Source: Deltaproteobacteria bacterium
Lineage (GTDB): Bacteria; Desulfobacterota; Syntrophia; Syntrophales; UBA8958
Assembly: GCA_026388335.1 (NCBI GenBank)
Contig: JAPLJZ010000014.1
Location: 1-32,890, forward strand
DNA length: 32,890 bases
Direction: 5' to 3'
In this document: positions 1-7,559 of the stretch, piece by piece
Layout: each line of letters starts with the position of its first letter
Position numbering within the stretch: the stretch's first letter is position 1
The notes under the pieces: generated by a model
Databases searched by the model: none
The model's input: only the letters and a program-made list of their open reading frames with translations
Told to the model about the DNA's origin: nothing
Program-made: the position numbers and the translations under genes

Positions 1-1
1 A

Positions 2-409
2 ACCTTCAATCCCAACCACTACGCCATCCAGAGGGCCAGAGATCACGACTATGACGGTTTCTACGAAGAGGAAATCTCGCTGCGCCAATCCTTATTCTAC
101 CCCCCCTTTTCACGGGTGATTCATCTGCGCCTGTCTTGTATCCATCAAGCCAAAGGGGAGGAGGGAATCAATAGGCTCGCCGCAAAGGCGCGGGAGCTGC
201 TCAGGCTGGCCAGGGTGAGGGGAAAGGTGGAGATCGTCGGACCGGCGGAAGCCCCCCTGTTCCGGCTGCGGGGCCGCTACCGCTGGCAGTTGCTCCTGAA
301 AGGGGATGACAGCCGGTTTCTCCATGCCCTGACCCGGGATATTCTGGCCGGCTTCCACCCCCCGGGGGTACAGGTCAAGGTAGACGTCGATCCCGTCCAC
401 TTCATGTGA
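2..409 (+). CDS. priA: Primosomal protein N' (PriA helicase), C-terminal part
   Basis: The reading frame is open from base 2 to a TGA at 407-409, giving the last 135 residues of a gene that begins before the window. PriA is the 3'-to-5' DNA helicase that reloads the replisome at stalled forks and D-loops. The visible part is the PriA C-terminal domain: it opens with FNPNHYAI, has the aromatic/acid run HDYDGFYEEE, then the YPPF signature, GPAEAPLFRLRGRYRWQLLLK, and ends VKVDVDPVHFM, all features of the family's last about 130 residues. The zinc-binding and helicase motifs lie upstream of the window. The next gene on this strand is a toxin-antitoxin pair with its own promoter, so priA probably ends its own transcript here. 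Identification is firm; only completeness is unknown. Confidence 0.93.
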   Translation, partial: TFNPNHYAIQRARDHDYDGFYEEEISLRQSLFYPPFSRVIHLRLSCIHQAKGEEGINRLAAKARELLRLARVRGKVEIVGPAEAPLFRLRGRYRWQLLLKGDDSRFLHALTRDILAGFHPPGVQVKVDVDPVHFM

Positions 410-456
410 TTCCGATTCTCCGTGCTCTCCCCTACATCCTCTGTCCTGCTTCCCTC

Positions 457-485
457 TTGACATTACACATACCATTGTGTATTAA
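457..485 (+). promoter_or_regulatory. vapBC promoter with operator-like inverted repeat
   Basis: A perfect -35 box TTGACA (457-462) and a -10-like TATTAA (480-485) are 17 bases apart. The spacer and the edge of the -10 contain a perfect 6-bp inverted repeat, TACACA (464-469) and TGTGTA (476-481). A further ATGTGT lies at 487-492. An operator over the promoter is what an autorepressing VapBC complex would need. The ribosome site GGAGG at 493-497 follows directly, so the leader is very short. Confidence 0.65.
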
Positions 486-503
486 TATGTGTGGAGGTGA
501 TGT

Positions 504-704
504 ATGGCCACAAACTTGGCAATAGACGACAAACTCATCACAGAGGCTCAAACCATCGGCGGTGCCAGAACGAAAAAGGCAGTCGTTACGGAGGCACTAA
601 CGGAATATATCCAAAGAAGAAAACAGATACAGATCACGTCGCTATTTGGGAATGTGGATTACGATCCGGATTACGATTATAAAAAAACCAGGTCGCGGCA
701 GTGA
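504..704 (+). CDS. vapB: VapB-type antitoxin
   Basis: A 66-residue protein, the usual size of VapB antitoxins. Its N-terminal half MATNLAIDDKLITEAQ followed by KKAVVTEALTEYIQRRKQ matches the ribbon-helix-helix VapB type (DUF2191-like), where the first strand contacts operator DNA. The acidic, aromatic tail (FGNVDYDPDYDYKK) is the part that in this family wraps over the PIN toxin's active site. The ATG at 504 is preceded by GGAGG (493-497) at a normal distance. The stop codon overlaps the toxin's GTG start (bases GTGA, 701-704), so translation of the two is coupled and antitoxin is made first. The function is assigned from size, motif pattern and the adjacent toxin; the exact VapB subfamily is uncertain. 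Confidence 0.85.
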   Translation: MATNLAIDDKLITEAQTIGGARTKKAVVTEALTEYIQRRKQIQITSLFGNVDYDPDYDYKKTRSRQ

Positions 705-1126
705 AAATACTTATTGACACCTCCATCTGGTCTCTGGCGTTGAGACGATCAGGTGCGCTTTCCATGAAAGATCAATCTCTAGTTTACGAACTTACGGAAC
801 TTATTGGTGAAGTTCGCGTCGCAATGATTGGACCCATTCGCCAAGAACTGTTATCTGGTATTACGATAAAGAGTCAATTTGATGCACTCAAAGAAAAGCT
901 CTTGGCGTTTGAGGACATACCGTTGACCAGGGAAGATTATGAACGGGCAGCAGAATTCTACAACACCTGCCGTAAATCCGGCATCCAGGGGTCACAGATC
1001 GACTTCTTGATATGTGCAGTCGCAGCCGGCAGAGAGATCCCGATATTCACGACTGATAATGATTTCCTCCTTTACGCAAAATACCTGGCGATATCCCTTC
1101 ATCACCCGGCGAATAAAACATCTTGA
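701..1126 (+). CDS. vapC: VapC-type PIN-domain ribonuclease toxin
   Basis: A 141-residue PIN-domain protein, a Mg2+-dependent RNase that in the VapC family cleaves tRNA or rRNA when not bound by antitoxin. The acidic residues expected of the active site are visible: D6 in KILIDTSIW, E49 in GPIRQELLSG, D101 in SQIDFLICAVA, and D119/D121 in IFTTDNDF. The start is GTG at 701, supported by the 4-base GTGA overlap with the antitoxin stop and by the PIN fold beginning at residue 2. The pair sits between priA and fmt together with two reverse-strand hypotheticals, an arrangement that suggests insertion into a housekeeping cluster. All key residues look intact, so the toxin is probably active. Confidence 0.88.
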   Translation: MKILIDTSIWSLALRRSGALSMKDQSLVYELTELIGEVRVAMIGPIRQELLSGITIKSQFDALKEKLLAFEDIPLTREDYERAAEFYNTCRKSGIQGSQIDFLICAVAAGREIPIFTTDNDFLLYAKYLAISLHHPANKTS

Positions 1127-1275
1127 GCGTCCGGCTGCAATATTTTATCCGGCCTTATTTGTCGTGTATTGGACGTTATGTTGACTAATAGAAATTTACA
1201 TAGCTATCCGGAGAGAATCGAAGATGCTATTCTATTAAATTCAGGGACCGGTTTGACAACTTATCCCGCGATTGG

Positions 1276-1611
1276 TTAGCCGGCACATTGAAACCTCATA
1301 ATACCTTGTTCAAGTAGCATGGCAATCAACTGGAAAAGGAAGCCTATGAATAATAGTACAAACCCCCAAAATCTTGCCCGGAATTTTTCTACGGTTGAGC
1401 TTTGGGTATCCAAAACGTTTTTCGAACCAAAGGTTTTGGCGATTAAGCAAGTGATTTTATGGAAATAGGTTGGTTTTTGTTTTTCCCAAGACTTTTCTAA
1501 ATCGTCCCAGAAGTAATTAATTTGAGCTGCTGTAGTCGTTAATTCGCCCCTAACCGCAATTGCGGCCCCAAGAATTCCAAACAGTAGACCAATAATCTTA
1601 AGCAAGGCCAT
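1276..1611 (-). CDS. Small two-segment membrane protein, unknown function
   Basis: I do not recognise this 111-residue protein. It has a hydrophobic segment at about residues 4-20 (LKIIGLLFGILGAAIAV), a polar middle rich in K, E and aromatic residues, and a second hydrophobic segment at about 84-102 (FWGFVLLFIGFLFQLIAML). This predicts a hairpin-like inner-membrane protein with a soluble loop of about 60 residues. The ATG at 1611 lies three bases after the stop of the gene upstream (1615-2652, same strand), and no separate Shine-Dalgarno is evident, so translation is probably coupled to that gene. The two likely form one transcript. No function can be assigned. Confidence 0.6.
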   Translation of the reverse strand: MALLKIIGLLFGILGAAIAVRGELTTTAAQINYFWDDLEKSWEKQKPTYFHKITCLIAKTFGSKNVLDTQSSTVEKFRARFWGFVLLFIGFLFQLIAMLLEQGIMRFQCAG

Positions 1612-1614
1612 AAA

Positions 1615-2652
1615 TCAGAATTGTAATTTATTTCTATAAATATCGATTACTTCAATTATCTCATTGTAAGACACAATTTTTGACATCAAATATCTTTTAT
1701 ATGCCTCATATAGTTGGGTATTTATATTTTTATCTAAATGCTCAATATCTTTATTGGCAATATCAATGCCATGTTTAGCAAGTTTATCCGCCACCTTAAA
1801 ACTTATTATAGCGTCATCCATTAGTCCGATTGCTAAGAGTGACCTTGCCTTCGTAAAGTGCAGCCCTGGTTCTTTATAAGAAATGCTTATGCCGGCAACA
1901 CAAGCATTATTTGATTCTAAGTATTTTCCCATTTCATAATAAGCTATAGCCACTTGATCATATATATTGGCAATATCAGAAGGTTTATTTATTGTATCAC
2001 AATAAGCTATATCTTCTTTTGACTTAATCAATAATGCTTTCCAATCTCTAGCAGCAAATATTGCTGTTCGCTGATTCATACGTTCGCTACAGGTATTCAT
2101 GCGCTTTATGTCAATATCATCATTGAGAATAGTTACTGATTTCTCAAACCTTTTTCGATTCTTGGTATCACTCTTGAGTTTCTCAACTTCTCTTCTAAGA
2201 GAATCTATTTCTTTCGTGGCATTCCTTTGCCTTCTTGCCATATCTTCTAGATTTTCAATTTTTTTTCGATCTTTTCTCAAAGTATCTATAGATTTTGTAA
2301 CGTCATCAGGATCAGCTTTAACAATTGCTTTCAACCAATAGTTCTTCCCGTCCCACTTTTCATCAATAATCTGTGTCTTAACAATACCTGCTGTTATTGC
2401 AGAGATCCTATCTTTTGTAAGTTCAAAATTTTTAACTTCCGTATTACTCTCCAGATAAGTACCTAGTTCCTCAAGTAATAGTTGCTTAACATGCACAAGG
2501 GCAATCGTTCGTGATGACGCCAAACTGTCAAGCTCGCTAGCTTGATATGTGTATTCCTTTATGAAAGTTTTTGTTTCTGCGTAAGCATTAGTAGGAATGA
2601 GCAAGACAATAAGGAGAAATAAAAGGGTGATCCGTGTAAGATTTGACTGCAT
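1615..2652 (-). CDS. Secreted coiled-coil/TPR-like hypothetical protein
   Basis: A 345-residue protein starting at ATG 2652, chosen because GGAGG lies about nine bases upstream; an in-frame TTG at 2658 is too close to that site. The N-terminus is a signal peptide (basic start, hydrophobic ITLLFLLIVLLIPTNAYA, cleavage likely after AYA), so the protein should be exported. A charged stretch at about residues 125-180 (DTLRKDRKKIENLEDMARRQ and following) looks like a coiled coil. The part after about residue 210 has tetratricopeptide-like helical pairs with alternating small and aromatic residues (AIAYYEMGKYLESNNACVAG, KARSLLAIGLMDDAIISF). It is AT-rich compared with fmt-rsmB next door, as expected of acquired DNA. 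Function unknown; a periplasmic scaffold role is only a guess. Confidence 0.65.
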   Translation of the reverse strand: MQSNLTRITLLFLLIVLLIPTNAYAETKTFIKEYTYQASELDSLASSRTIALVHVKQLLLEELGTYLESNTEVKNFELTKDRISAITAGIVKTQIIDEKWDGKNYWLKAIVKADPDDVTKSIDTLRKDRKKIENLEDMARRQRNATKEIDSLRREVEKLKSDTKNRKRFEKSVTILNDDIDIKRMNTCSERMNQRTAIFAARDWKALLIKSKEDIAYCDTINKPSDIANIYDQVAIAYYEMGKYLESNNACVAGISISYKEPGLHFTKARSLLAIGLMDDAIISFKVADKLAKHGIDIANKDIEHLDKNINTQLYEAYKRYLMSKIVSYNEIIEVIDIYRNKLQF

Positions 2653-3114
2653 TGCCAAAGTCCTCCTTTTTAACAGATCGATACTACTTCATATCTTAAG
2701 CCTTACCAAATCGCAATTATATTTAAGTGCTTCGGCGAAATCTAGTATTTTAAAGTGGTTAAAGAAATATCAAGTTCCGGAAGATTTAAGCAGACCAATC
2801 AAGACTTGGTTGTGCGGATAAAACATTAGTTTTTACAGCACTGTCTCTCGTACCATAACGTGCCATTTTTACGTAACTAATTTTCCCTGATTGTAGAAGG
2901 TTTTTTCCGCATCCCCAAGAATTTTCTTTGAAGATTTCTTTTCATAATTTCTGAGGGATTTACAATGCCTGCCGGCAAACGGTTGTAGAAAGAAATGGGC
3001 ATAGAGGGAAAACGCTATCTTTGTTGGCATCGGCAGGGGTCAATAATTGTGTTTCCTTTTCAGGGAATTTTTGACTATATGGAAGTAATTACGTGCCGGG
3101 GAGGTTTATGCACC
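2653..3114. other. AT-rich intergenic stretch before fmt
   Basis: About 460 bases with no gene I can support. An open frame runs through 2597-2821 on the plus strand but has no ribosome site or recognisable content and overlaps the start of the reverse-strand secreted protein. The composition changes from AT-rich to GC-rich close to 3090. In related bacteria a peptide deformylase gene (def) is common just upstream of fmt; nothing resembling it is present here. Confidence 0.5.
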
Positions 3115-4053
3115 ATGCCCAAGTCGAGGCTGCTGTTTATGGGGACGCCGGAATTTGCCGTTCCGTCGCTGAAAATGCTTATTCATGCCGGCTATCCCGT
3201 GGTCGGGGTGACGACCCAGCCGGACAAGCCCAAGGGTCGGGGGCAGCGCCTCCAGCCCTCGCCGGTGAAAGAGCTGGCCGAAGAATACGGCCTCCTGGTC
3301 CTCCAGCCGGAACGGGTAAGGGACGATACCTTCCTGCAGCTCTTCCGGGGGCTGAACCCTGACCTGGTCGTCGTTGCCGCCTTCGGCCAGATCCTCCCCG
3401 GGGAGATTCTTGAACGCCCGAAACTGGGCTGTCTGAACGTCCACCCTTCCCTGCTCCCCAAATACCGGGGGGCGGCACCCCTCAACTGGGCCCTGATTCG
3501 CGGTGAAAAGACGACGGGGGTAACGATCATGATGATGGACGCCGGCGTCGATACGGGAGACATTATCCTCCAGGAAGAGACGCCGGTTAGAGAAGGGGAG
3601 ACTTGCGACGGCCTTCATGACCGTTTGGCTATGATGGGGGCGGACCTTCTCCTTAAAGCCGTCGGGCAGATCGAAGGGGGGACGGCGGTGCGGACGCCCC
3701 AGGATCATCAACAGGCCACCCATGCCCCCCGCCTGAAGAAAGAGGACGGACGGATCGACTGGGGCAGGGACGCCGCCGCCATCGTCAATTTTATCCGGGG
3801 CCTTGCTGCGACGCCCGGCGCATATACCAGCCTGGGGGGGAAGGTTTTGAAAATCTTCCGGGCCGAGGCGGAGGCGGGACCGGCTGGGGAGGCGACAGGT
3901 GAGATCGGTCCGGCGACAAAAAAAGGGCTCCCCGTTACCACGGGAAACGGCTGCGTCTATCTTCAAGAGGTGCAGTTGGAAGGGAAAAACCGAATGACCA
4001 TCCAGGACTTTTTACGGGGCTATCGTCTTCCCCCCCATACCCGGTTAGGATAA
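3115..4053 (+). CDS. fmt: Methionyl-tRNA formyltransferase
   Basis: A 312-residue enzyme that transfers a formyl group from 10-formyl-tetrahydrofolate to initiator Met-tRNA. The N-terminal hydrolase fold begins LLFMGTPEFAVPSL; the folate-binding and catalytic segment carries NVHPSLLPKYRGAAPLNWAL with the catalytic Asn-His pair, followed by TGVTIMMMDAGVDTGDII. The C-terminal OB-like tRNA-binding domain (about residues 205-312) is present, and the length is normal for the family. ATG 3115 is chosen because GGGGAGG lies ten bases upstream at 3098-3104 and because homologues start with this MPKSRLLF-type strand; the frame is open further upstream but without a ribosome site. rsmB starts six bases after its stop, so they form an operon. 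Confidence 0.95.
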   Translation: MPKSRLLFMGTPEFAVPSLKMLIHAGYPVVGVTTQPDKPKGRGQRLQPSPVKELAEEYGLLVLQPERVRDDTFLQLFRGLNPDLVVVAAFGQILPGEILERPKLGCLNVHPSLLPKYRGAAPLNWALIRGEKTTGVTIMMMDAGVDTGDIILQEETPVREGETCDGLHDRLAMMGADLLLKAVGQIEGGTAVRTPQDHQQATHAPRLKKEDGRIDWGRDAAAIVNFIRGLAATPGAYTSLGGKVLKIFRAEAEAGPAGEATGEIGPATKKGLPVTTGNGCVYLQEVQLEGKNRMTIQDFLRGYRLPPHTRLG

Positions 4054-4059
4054 TCAAAA

Positions 4060-5412
4060 TTGTCGATTCCACAACGTACACCTCGTTCCCTTGCCGTTGA
4101 GATCCTGAACCGGGTGGAGGATGGCAAGGCCTTTGCCGAACCCCTCCTCGATCAATATCTCTCAACGGATCTGCTCGGTGATCCCCGGGACCGGGGCCTC
4201 CTTACGGAACTGGTTTATGGAACCCTGCGGATGAGGGGGTTTGTGGACTGGGTCCTCGCCCAGTTTCTCCAGAAAAAACTCACCGCCGCCGATACGGGCG
4301 TGCAGAATATCCTCCGTACGGCACTGTATCAAATTTTTTTTACGGACAAAATTCCCGCCCATGCCATTGTCAATGAGGCCGTCGAACTGACCAGACGCAC
4401 CGATCCCGGCAAGGTTTCCTTCACCAATGGCGTCCTCAGAAACGTGCTGCGCCGCAAGGAAGAACTGCCTTTCCCGGAGCGCCGTCAGGACTTCCGGAAT
4501 TATGCTTCCGTCTGCCACTCCCACCCCGCCTGGCTCATCGAGAGCTGGAGGAGGTTATGGGGTGAGGAAGAAACCCTTGCCCTCTGTCAGGCCAATAACA
4601 GCATCCCCCCGCTGGCGATGCGTGTTAACCGGTTGCAAACGAACCGGGAAAAGATTATAGAAGAGCTGCATCGGGAAGGAATTACCGCCGAGAAAACCCC
4701 CTACTCTCCGGACGGACTTATTGTCCGGGAGGCGGGAAAACCCCTCCGGAACACGGCAGCTTACCGGCAAGGGCTGTTCCAGGTTCAGGACGAGGCATCC
4801 CAAATGATTGCCCGCCTGGTAAATCCGGCGGCAGGGGATACCATCCTGGATCTCTGCGCCGGGATGGGAGGAAAGGCGACCCACCTGGCGGAAATCATGG
4901 AAAACCGGGGCCGGATCATCGCCGTCGATCTCAGGAAAGACAAGCTCCGGCAGTTGCAGGCCCTGGCGGAACGGCTCGGAGTCGGGATCATTGAACCGGT
5001 CACGGCGGACGCCACGTTGGATCTGACTATGGTGGCTCACAACTCCTGCCACCGGGTCCTGGTCGATGTCCCCTGTTCCGGTCTGGGAACCCTGCGCAGG
5101 TGCCCCGAGATCAAATGGCGGCTGACGCCGGAGATCCTGCGCGGCAACACCCGGCTTCAGGCAAAGTTGCTCAGCCGGGCCGGAAAGTATGTAAAAACCG
5201 GGGGAATGTTGATCTACAGTACGTGCAGCATCATGCCGGAAGAGAACGAAGAGATAGTCTCATCATTTCTGGCGGCCCATCCGGAATTTAACCTGATCTT
5301 CCCCGCCGGCGTGGAGCGGTTGTTTTTAGACAACCGGGGATATTTCCGGACCTTCCCCCATCGCCATGGAACGGACGGCTTCTTCGGGGCGGTCATGGAA
5401 AAAATCGGATAA
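4060..5412 (+). CDS. rsmB: 16S rRNA (cytosine-967-C5)-methyltransferase RsmB
   Basis: A 450-residue SAM-dependent rRNA methyltransferase. Residues about 1-140 form the NusB-like RNA-binding domain (RSLAVEILNRVEDG, GLLTELVYGTLRMRG). The catalytic domain has the SAM loop LDLCAGMGGKATHLAEIM, a motif IV cysteine in VDVPCSGLGTLRRCPEIKW, and a motif VI cysteine in YSTCSIMPEENEEIV; together the two cysteines perform m5C transfer and release. It ends with the family's HGTDGFFGAVMEK. The start is TTG at 4060, six bases after the fmt stop, with AGGA around the fmt stop as the only ribosome site. A TTG start is unusual but the N-terminal domain would be cut by any later start. fmt-rsmB is a classic pairing. 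Confidence 0.93.
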   Translation: MSIPQRTPRSLAVEILNRVEDGKAFAEPLLDQYLSTDLLGDPRDRGLLTELVYGTLRMRGFVDWVLAQFLQKKLTAADTGVQNILRTALYQIFFTDKIPAHAIVNEAVELTRRTDPGKVSFTNGVLRNVLRRKEELPFPERRQDFRNYASVCHSHPAWLIESWRRLWGEEETLALCQANNSIPPLAMRVNRLQTNREKIIEELHREGITAEKTPYSPDGLIVREAGKPLRNTAAYRQGLFQVQDEASQMIARLVNPAAGDTILDLCAGMGGKATHLAEIMENRGRIIAVDLRKDKLRQLQALAERLGVGIIEPVTADATLDLTMVAHNSCHRVLVDVPCSGLGTLRRCPEIKWRLTPEILRGNTRLQAKLLSRAGKYVKTGGMLIYSTCSIMPEENEEIVSSFLAAHPEFNLIFPAGVERLFLDNRGYFRTFPHRHGTDGFFGAVMEKIG

Positions 5413-5450
5413 ATCACTATTGATTCATGGACATACGAGGTTATTTTCAG

Positions 5451-5855
5451 ATGAAAAAATATGGGAGCATTCTAATCATCATATTACTGGCAGGCTGTGC
5501 GTCGGGTCCGGTGTTTTATCCCAATGCCTACCTGAAGCAGGTCGGGCAGGAGCAGGCCCAGCGGGATATCGATGATTGCCGGCGCCAAGCCGACGCCTAC
5601 GTCAAATCCGATGCCGCCAAGACCATCGCCAAAGATACGGCCATCGGCGGTGCGGGCGGGGCCGTCGTCGGCGGGGCGATGGGGGCGGTGACGGGAAGCT
5701 TCGGTAAAGGCGTGGGCGTGGGCGCCGCGGGCGGGGCGGCGGCCGGCCTCGTATCCGGGGCCATCAAGGCGTCCCAGCCAAGCCCGGTTTACAAGACCTT
5801 CGTTAACCGTTGCTTGACCAATAAGGGTTACGACCCCATCGGCTGGCAGGATTGA
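5451..5855 (+). CDS. Glycine-zipper outer-membrane-type lipoprotein
   Basis: A 134-residue predicted lipoprotein. The start ATG 5451 has GAGG upstream and gives a compact signal peptide, MKKYGSILIIILLAGC, with a good lipobox (LAGC, lipidated Cys16); an upstream ATG at 5427 lacks a ribosome site. After a polar stretch (QRDIDDCRRQADAYVK) comes a glycine-zipper region (about residues 60-105) with GGAGGAVVGGAMGAVTG and GVGAAGGAAAGLVSGA, typical of small helical-hairpin proteins that sit in or on the outer membrane, such as the SlyB/OsmB-like and YMGG families. The next gene begins two bases after its stop codon. Role unknown beyond envelope association. Confidence 0.8.
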   Translation: MKKYGSILIIILLAGCASGPVFYPNAYLKQVGQEQAQRDIDDCRRQADAYVKSDAAKTIAKDTAIGGAGGAVVGGAMGAVTGSFGKGVGVGAAGGAAAGLVSGAIKASQPSPVYKTFVNRCLTNKGYDPIGWQD

Positions 5856-5857
5856 CC

Positions 5858-6394
5858 ATGAACAAGAAAATAATCATAATTTCCGGCATTCTGATCCTCG
5901 CCCTGGGAGCGGGAGCGATTTACAGCCTGCCTTACGTGACAATCTACCGGATCATTGCGGCTCTGGAAACAAAGGATACGCAGCAACTATCGGTACTCGT
6001 AGATTTTCCTCAGATCCGGGAGAATTTGAAGCGCCTTGTCGGGACAAAGATTCAAGCCGGGACGGCAGATGCGAAAACTGACGCCTGGGGGCAAATCCAG
6101 AAGTCCGCAGCCTCCCAAGTCATCGCCGGCGCCTTGGAAGAACTGGTCACCCCGGAGGGTCTGGTTAATTTCGCGCAGCAGCGCCTGGAAGCCGTAGCTG
6201 CGGCTCAGGACGGTCCAAACAAGATAAAACCTACTGCCTGGCTACTGTTCGTTACTCTTATCGGGAATGCCGATCTCGCCTATGCCTCCCCGTCCGAGTT
6301 CACCGTTGCTGTCAAGGTAAGCGACACCGGACGGATAAGGTTTATTCTGCGCAGGAACGGCGTGGCGTGGCGACTGACGAATATCGAATTCTAA
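5858..6394 (+). CDS. DUF2939-like membrane-anchored protein
   Basis: A 178-residue protein with an N-terminal hydrophobic anchor or signal (IIIISGILILALGAGAIYSL). The segment LPYVTIYRIIAALETKDTQQ followed by LSVLVDFPQIRENLKRLV closely follows the DUF2939 pattern: a YxxxxxIxxALxxxD helix and then a VDFPxxRExLKxQ motif. ATG 5858 is preferred over an in-frame TTG at 5852 because GGCAGG at 5845-5850 is correctly spaced for it. It follows the glycine-zipper lipoprotein in the same operon. The C-terminus (FTVAVKVSDTGRIRFILRR) is beta-rich. Family function is not established; a periplasmic location is inferred. It converges on the reverse-strand repeat protein with only about 20 bases between them. 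Confidence 0.75.
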   Translation: MNKKIIIISGILILALGAGAIYSLPYVTIYRIIAALETKDTQQLSVLVDFPQIRENLKRLVGTKIQAGTADAKTDAWGQIQKSAASQVIAGALEELVTPEGLVNFAQQRLEAVAAAQDGPNKIKPTAWLLFVTLIGNADLAYASPSEFTVAVKVSDTGRIRFILRRNGVAWRLTNIEF

Positions 6395-6415
6395 CGATTT
6401 TGTGAAAGATAATCC

Positions 6416-7234
6416 TTATTCCCGCCTGGCATAGGCGTCGACAAGGGACTGAAGGCGAGACAAGGCCTGACTGGCGTCGGCGGACCCTCCCGCCGGGATC
6501 GTGCCGGGAGGGAGGAGGATCACACGTTCATCCGCAGTTCCCGTTTGCTCGGCCATAATGATCATTCCCTCGGATACGACGAGGTCGGGAGAAATGGCTT
6601 CGATGCGCCGGGCGGCGATGACCCCGCTTAATACCTTGCCCAGGCGGCCAATCGTGCCGTCCGTTATGACCCTTGCCTCCGTGGCCTCTGCCAGGACATT
6701 GCTCCCCGTCATTGTTCCGCCCAGGATGACGGCCCGGATGCTGGAGCGCAGCAGATCCGGTCCCGAAAAATGCCCGCCGCGAATGACCATTCCGAAAGCG
6801 GTGATGCCACATTCCGCCCCATCAAAGCGGCCACCACGAACCTCGGCATTCCTGGCCTCGCTCAGGGCGCCCCGTCCCGTGACGTCCCCCCCGGTGAGAA
6901 CCACGTCGCTGCTTTCGCAGAAGGCGTATTCCCCTGTAAAGTTTCCCCCCTTGACGGCTGCGGCTTTGAGGCCGTAGCAGGCCATGGAACCGGAGAATTC
7001 ACCACCTTGGATCTCCAACCTTTCGGCGGCATAGAAGCAAAAGGTATTACTGAATCGACCGCCCAGGACGCGGGCATCCTGGGCGGCGTGAAAGGCGTGG
7101 GGTCCACGGAAATCTCCGTTCTGGACAGTGGCGTGGAAGCTGCCGCGGAAGGCATATTCCCCCTCAAAGAGACCCTCCTTAATATGCACATTTTTTTGAC
7201 CAGCCTTCTCGGGCTGGGGCTTGGAAAACCACAT
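6416..7234 (-). CDS. 19-residue-repeat solenoid protein (predicted beta-helix), unknown function
   Basis: A 272-residue protein without signal peptide or membrane segment. Residues about 20-195 form consecutive, gap-free 19-residue repeats of the pattern [V/I]-x-GG-x-F-x-G followed by 11 residues with small or aromatic positions: RVLGGRFSNTFCFYAAERL, EIQGGEFSGSMACYGLKAA, AVKGGNFTGEYAFCESSDV, VLTGGDVTGRGALSEARNA, EVRGGRFDGAECGITAFGM, and so on. This period suits one coil of a right-handed beta-helix. The last repeats lose the GG and lead into a divergent cap, and the tail (about 215-272) is non-repetitive. AAAGG lies seven bases before ATG 7234, and a promoter is visible at 7328-7357. I do not recognise a named family; DUF3737-type and bactofilin-type solenoids are the nearest concepts. 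Function unknown. Confidence 0.8.
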   Translation of the reverse strand: MWFSKPQPEKAGQKNVHIKEGLFEGEYAFRGSFHATVQNGDFRGPHAFHAAQDARVLGGRFSNTFCFYAAERLEIQGGEFSGSMACYGLKAAAVKGGNFTGEYAFCESSDVVLTGGDVTGRGALSEARNAEVRGGRFDGAECGITAFGMVIRGGHFSGPDLLRSSIRAVILGGTMTGSNVLAEATEARVITDGTIGRLGKVLSGVIAARRIEAISPDLVVSEGMIIMAEQTGTADERVILLPPGTIPAGGSADASQALSRLQSLVDAYARRE

Positions 7235-7327
7235 GGTTCAACCTTTCATGTCTAAGTCTTGGCACCCTTCGTACCTTGGGTTTAGCCTGTTTGTTTATGC
7301 GATAAAGTTGATTCCCGTTCGCAGGGG

Positions 7328-7357
7328 ACTATAGAGGGTACTGCCTATCTATGTCAA
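7328..7357 (-). promoter_or_regulatory. Promoter of the solenoid-protein gene
   Basis: Read on the reverse strand, TTGACA (7352-7357) is followed after 18 bases by TATAGT (7328-7333), a near-consensus sigma-70 promoter. It would give a leader of roughly 90 bases before ATG 7234. Confidence 0.6.
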
Positions 7358-7434
7358 TGAAAAATGGGAATTCGTAAAACTTCCTTTTTTTAGCAATATA
7401 AAGCGCTGGTTAAACCAAAAACCAAACAAAAAAC

Positions 7435-7462
7435 TTGACATAAATATCAATATTGATACTAT
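7435..7462 (+). promoter_or_regulatory. hicAB promoter with 14-bp palindromic operator
   Basis: TTGACA (7435-7440) and TACTAT (7457-7462) are 16 bases apart. The spacer is occupied by a perfect 14-bp palindrome, TATCAATATTGATA (7445-7458), the likely binding site of the HicB antitoxin DNA-binding domain. The expected transcription start (about 7469-7470) coincides with the hicA ATG at 7470 and no Shine-Dalgarno is present, so the first reading frame would be translated from a leaderless mRNA. Confidence 0.7.
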
Positions 7463-7469
7463 ATAAAAC

Positions 7470-7559
7470 ATGGCCAAAATCGAAGATATTCTTACACAGA
7501 TGAAAAACAATCCATTGGCTATTGAGAAGTTGGAGGTTGAACATGCCACTGAAAAATGA
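7470..7559 (+). pseudogene. hicA: hicA toxin remnant with in-frame internal deletion
   Basis: A 29-codon frame starting at ATG 7470 reads MAKIEDILTQMKNNP joined directly to LAIEKLEVEHATEK. The first part is the usual start of HicA mRNA-interferase toxins and the second is their usual C-terminus (…VLxAIEKLEVEH). The central part of about 55 residues, including the GGSH-type motif with the catalytic histidine of this family, is absent. The deletion kept the frame, the promoter, the operator and the overlap with hicB. The product cannot be an active RNase. Family length (about 85 residues) is from general knowledge; the deletion itself follows from the fused ends. Confidence 0.8.

Noticed and set aside
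2597-2821. Plus-strand 74-codon frame before fmt
   Set aside because: Starts inside the opposite-strand secreted protein, has no ribosome site and no recognisable sequence.
3106-3966. Long reverse-strand open frame across fmt (286 codons)
   Set aside because: It lies entirely opposite fmt, is proline/arginine/glycine-rich as expected of the antisense of a GC-rich gene, and has no domain or ribosome site.
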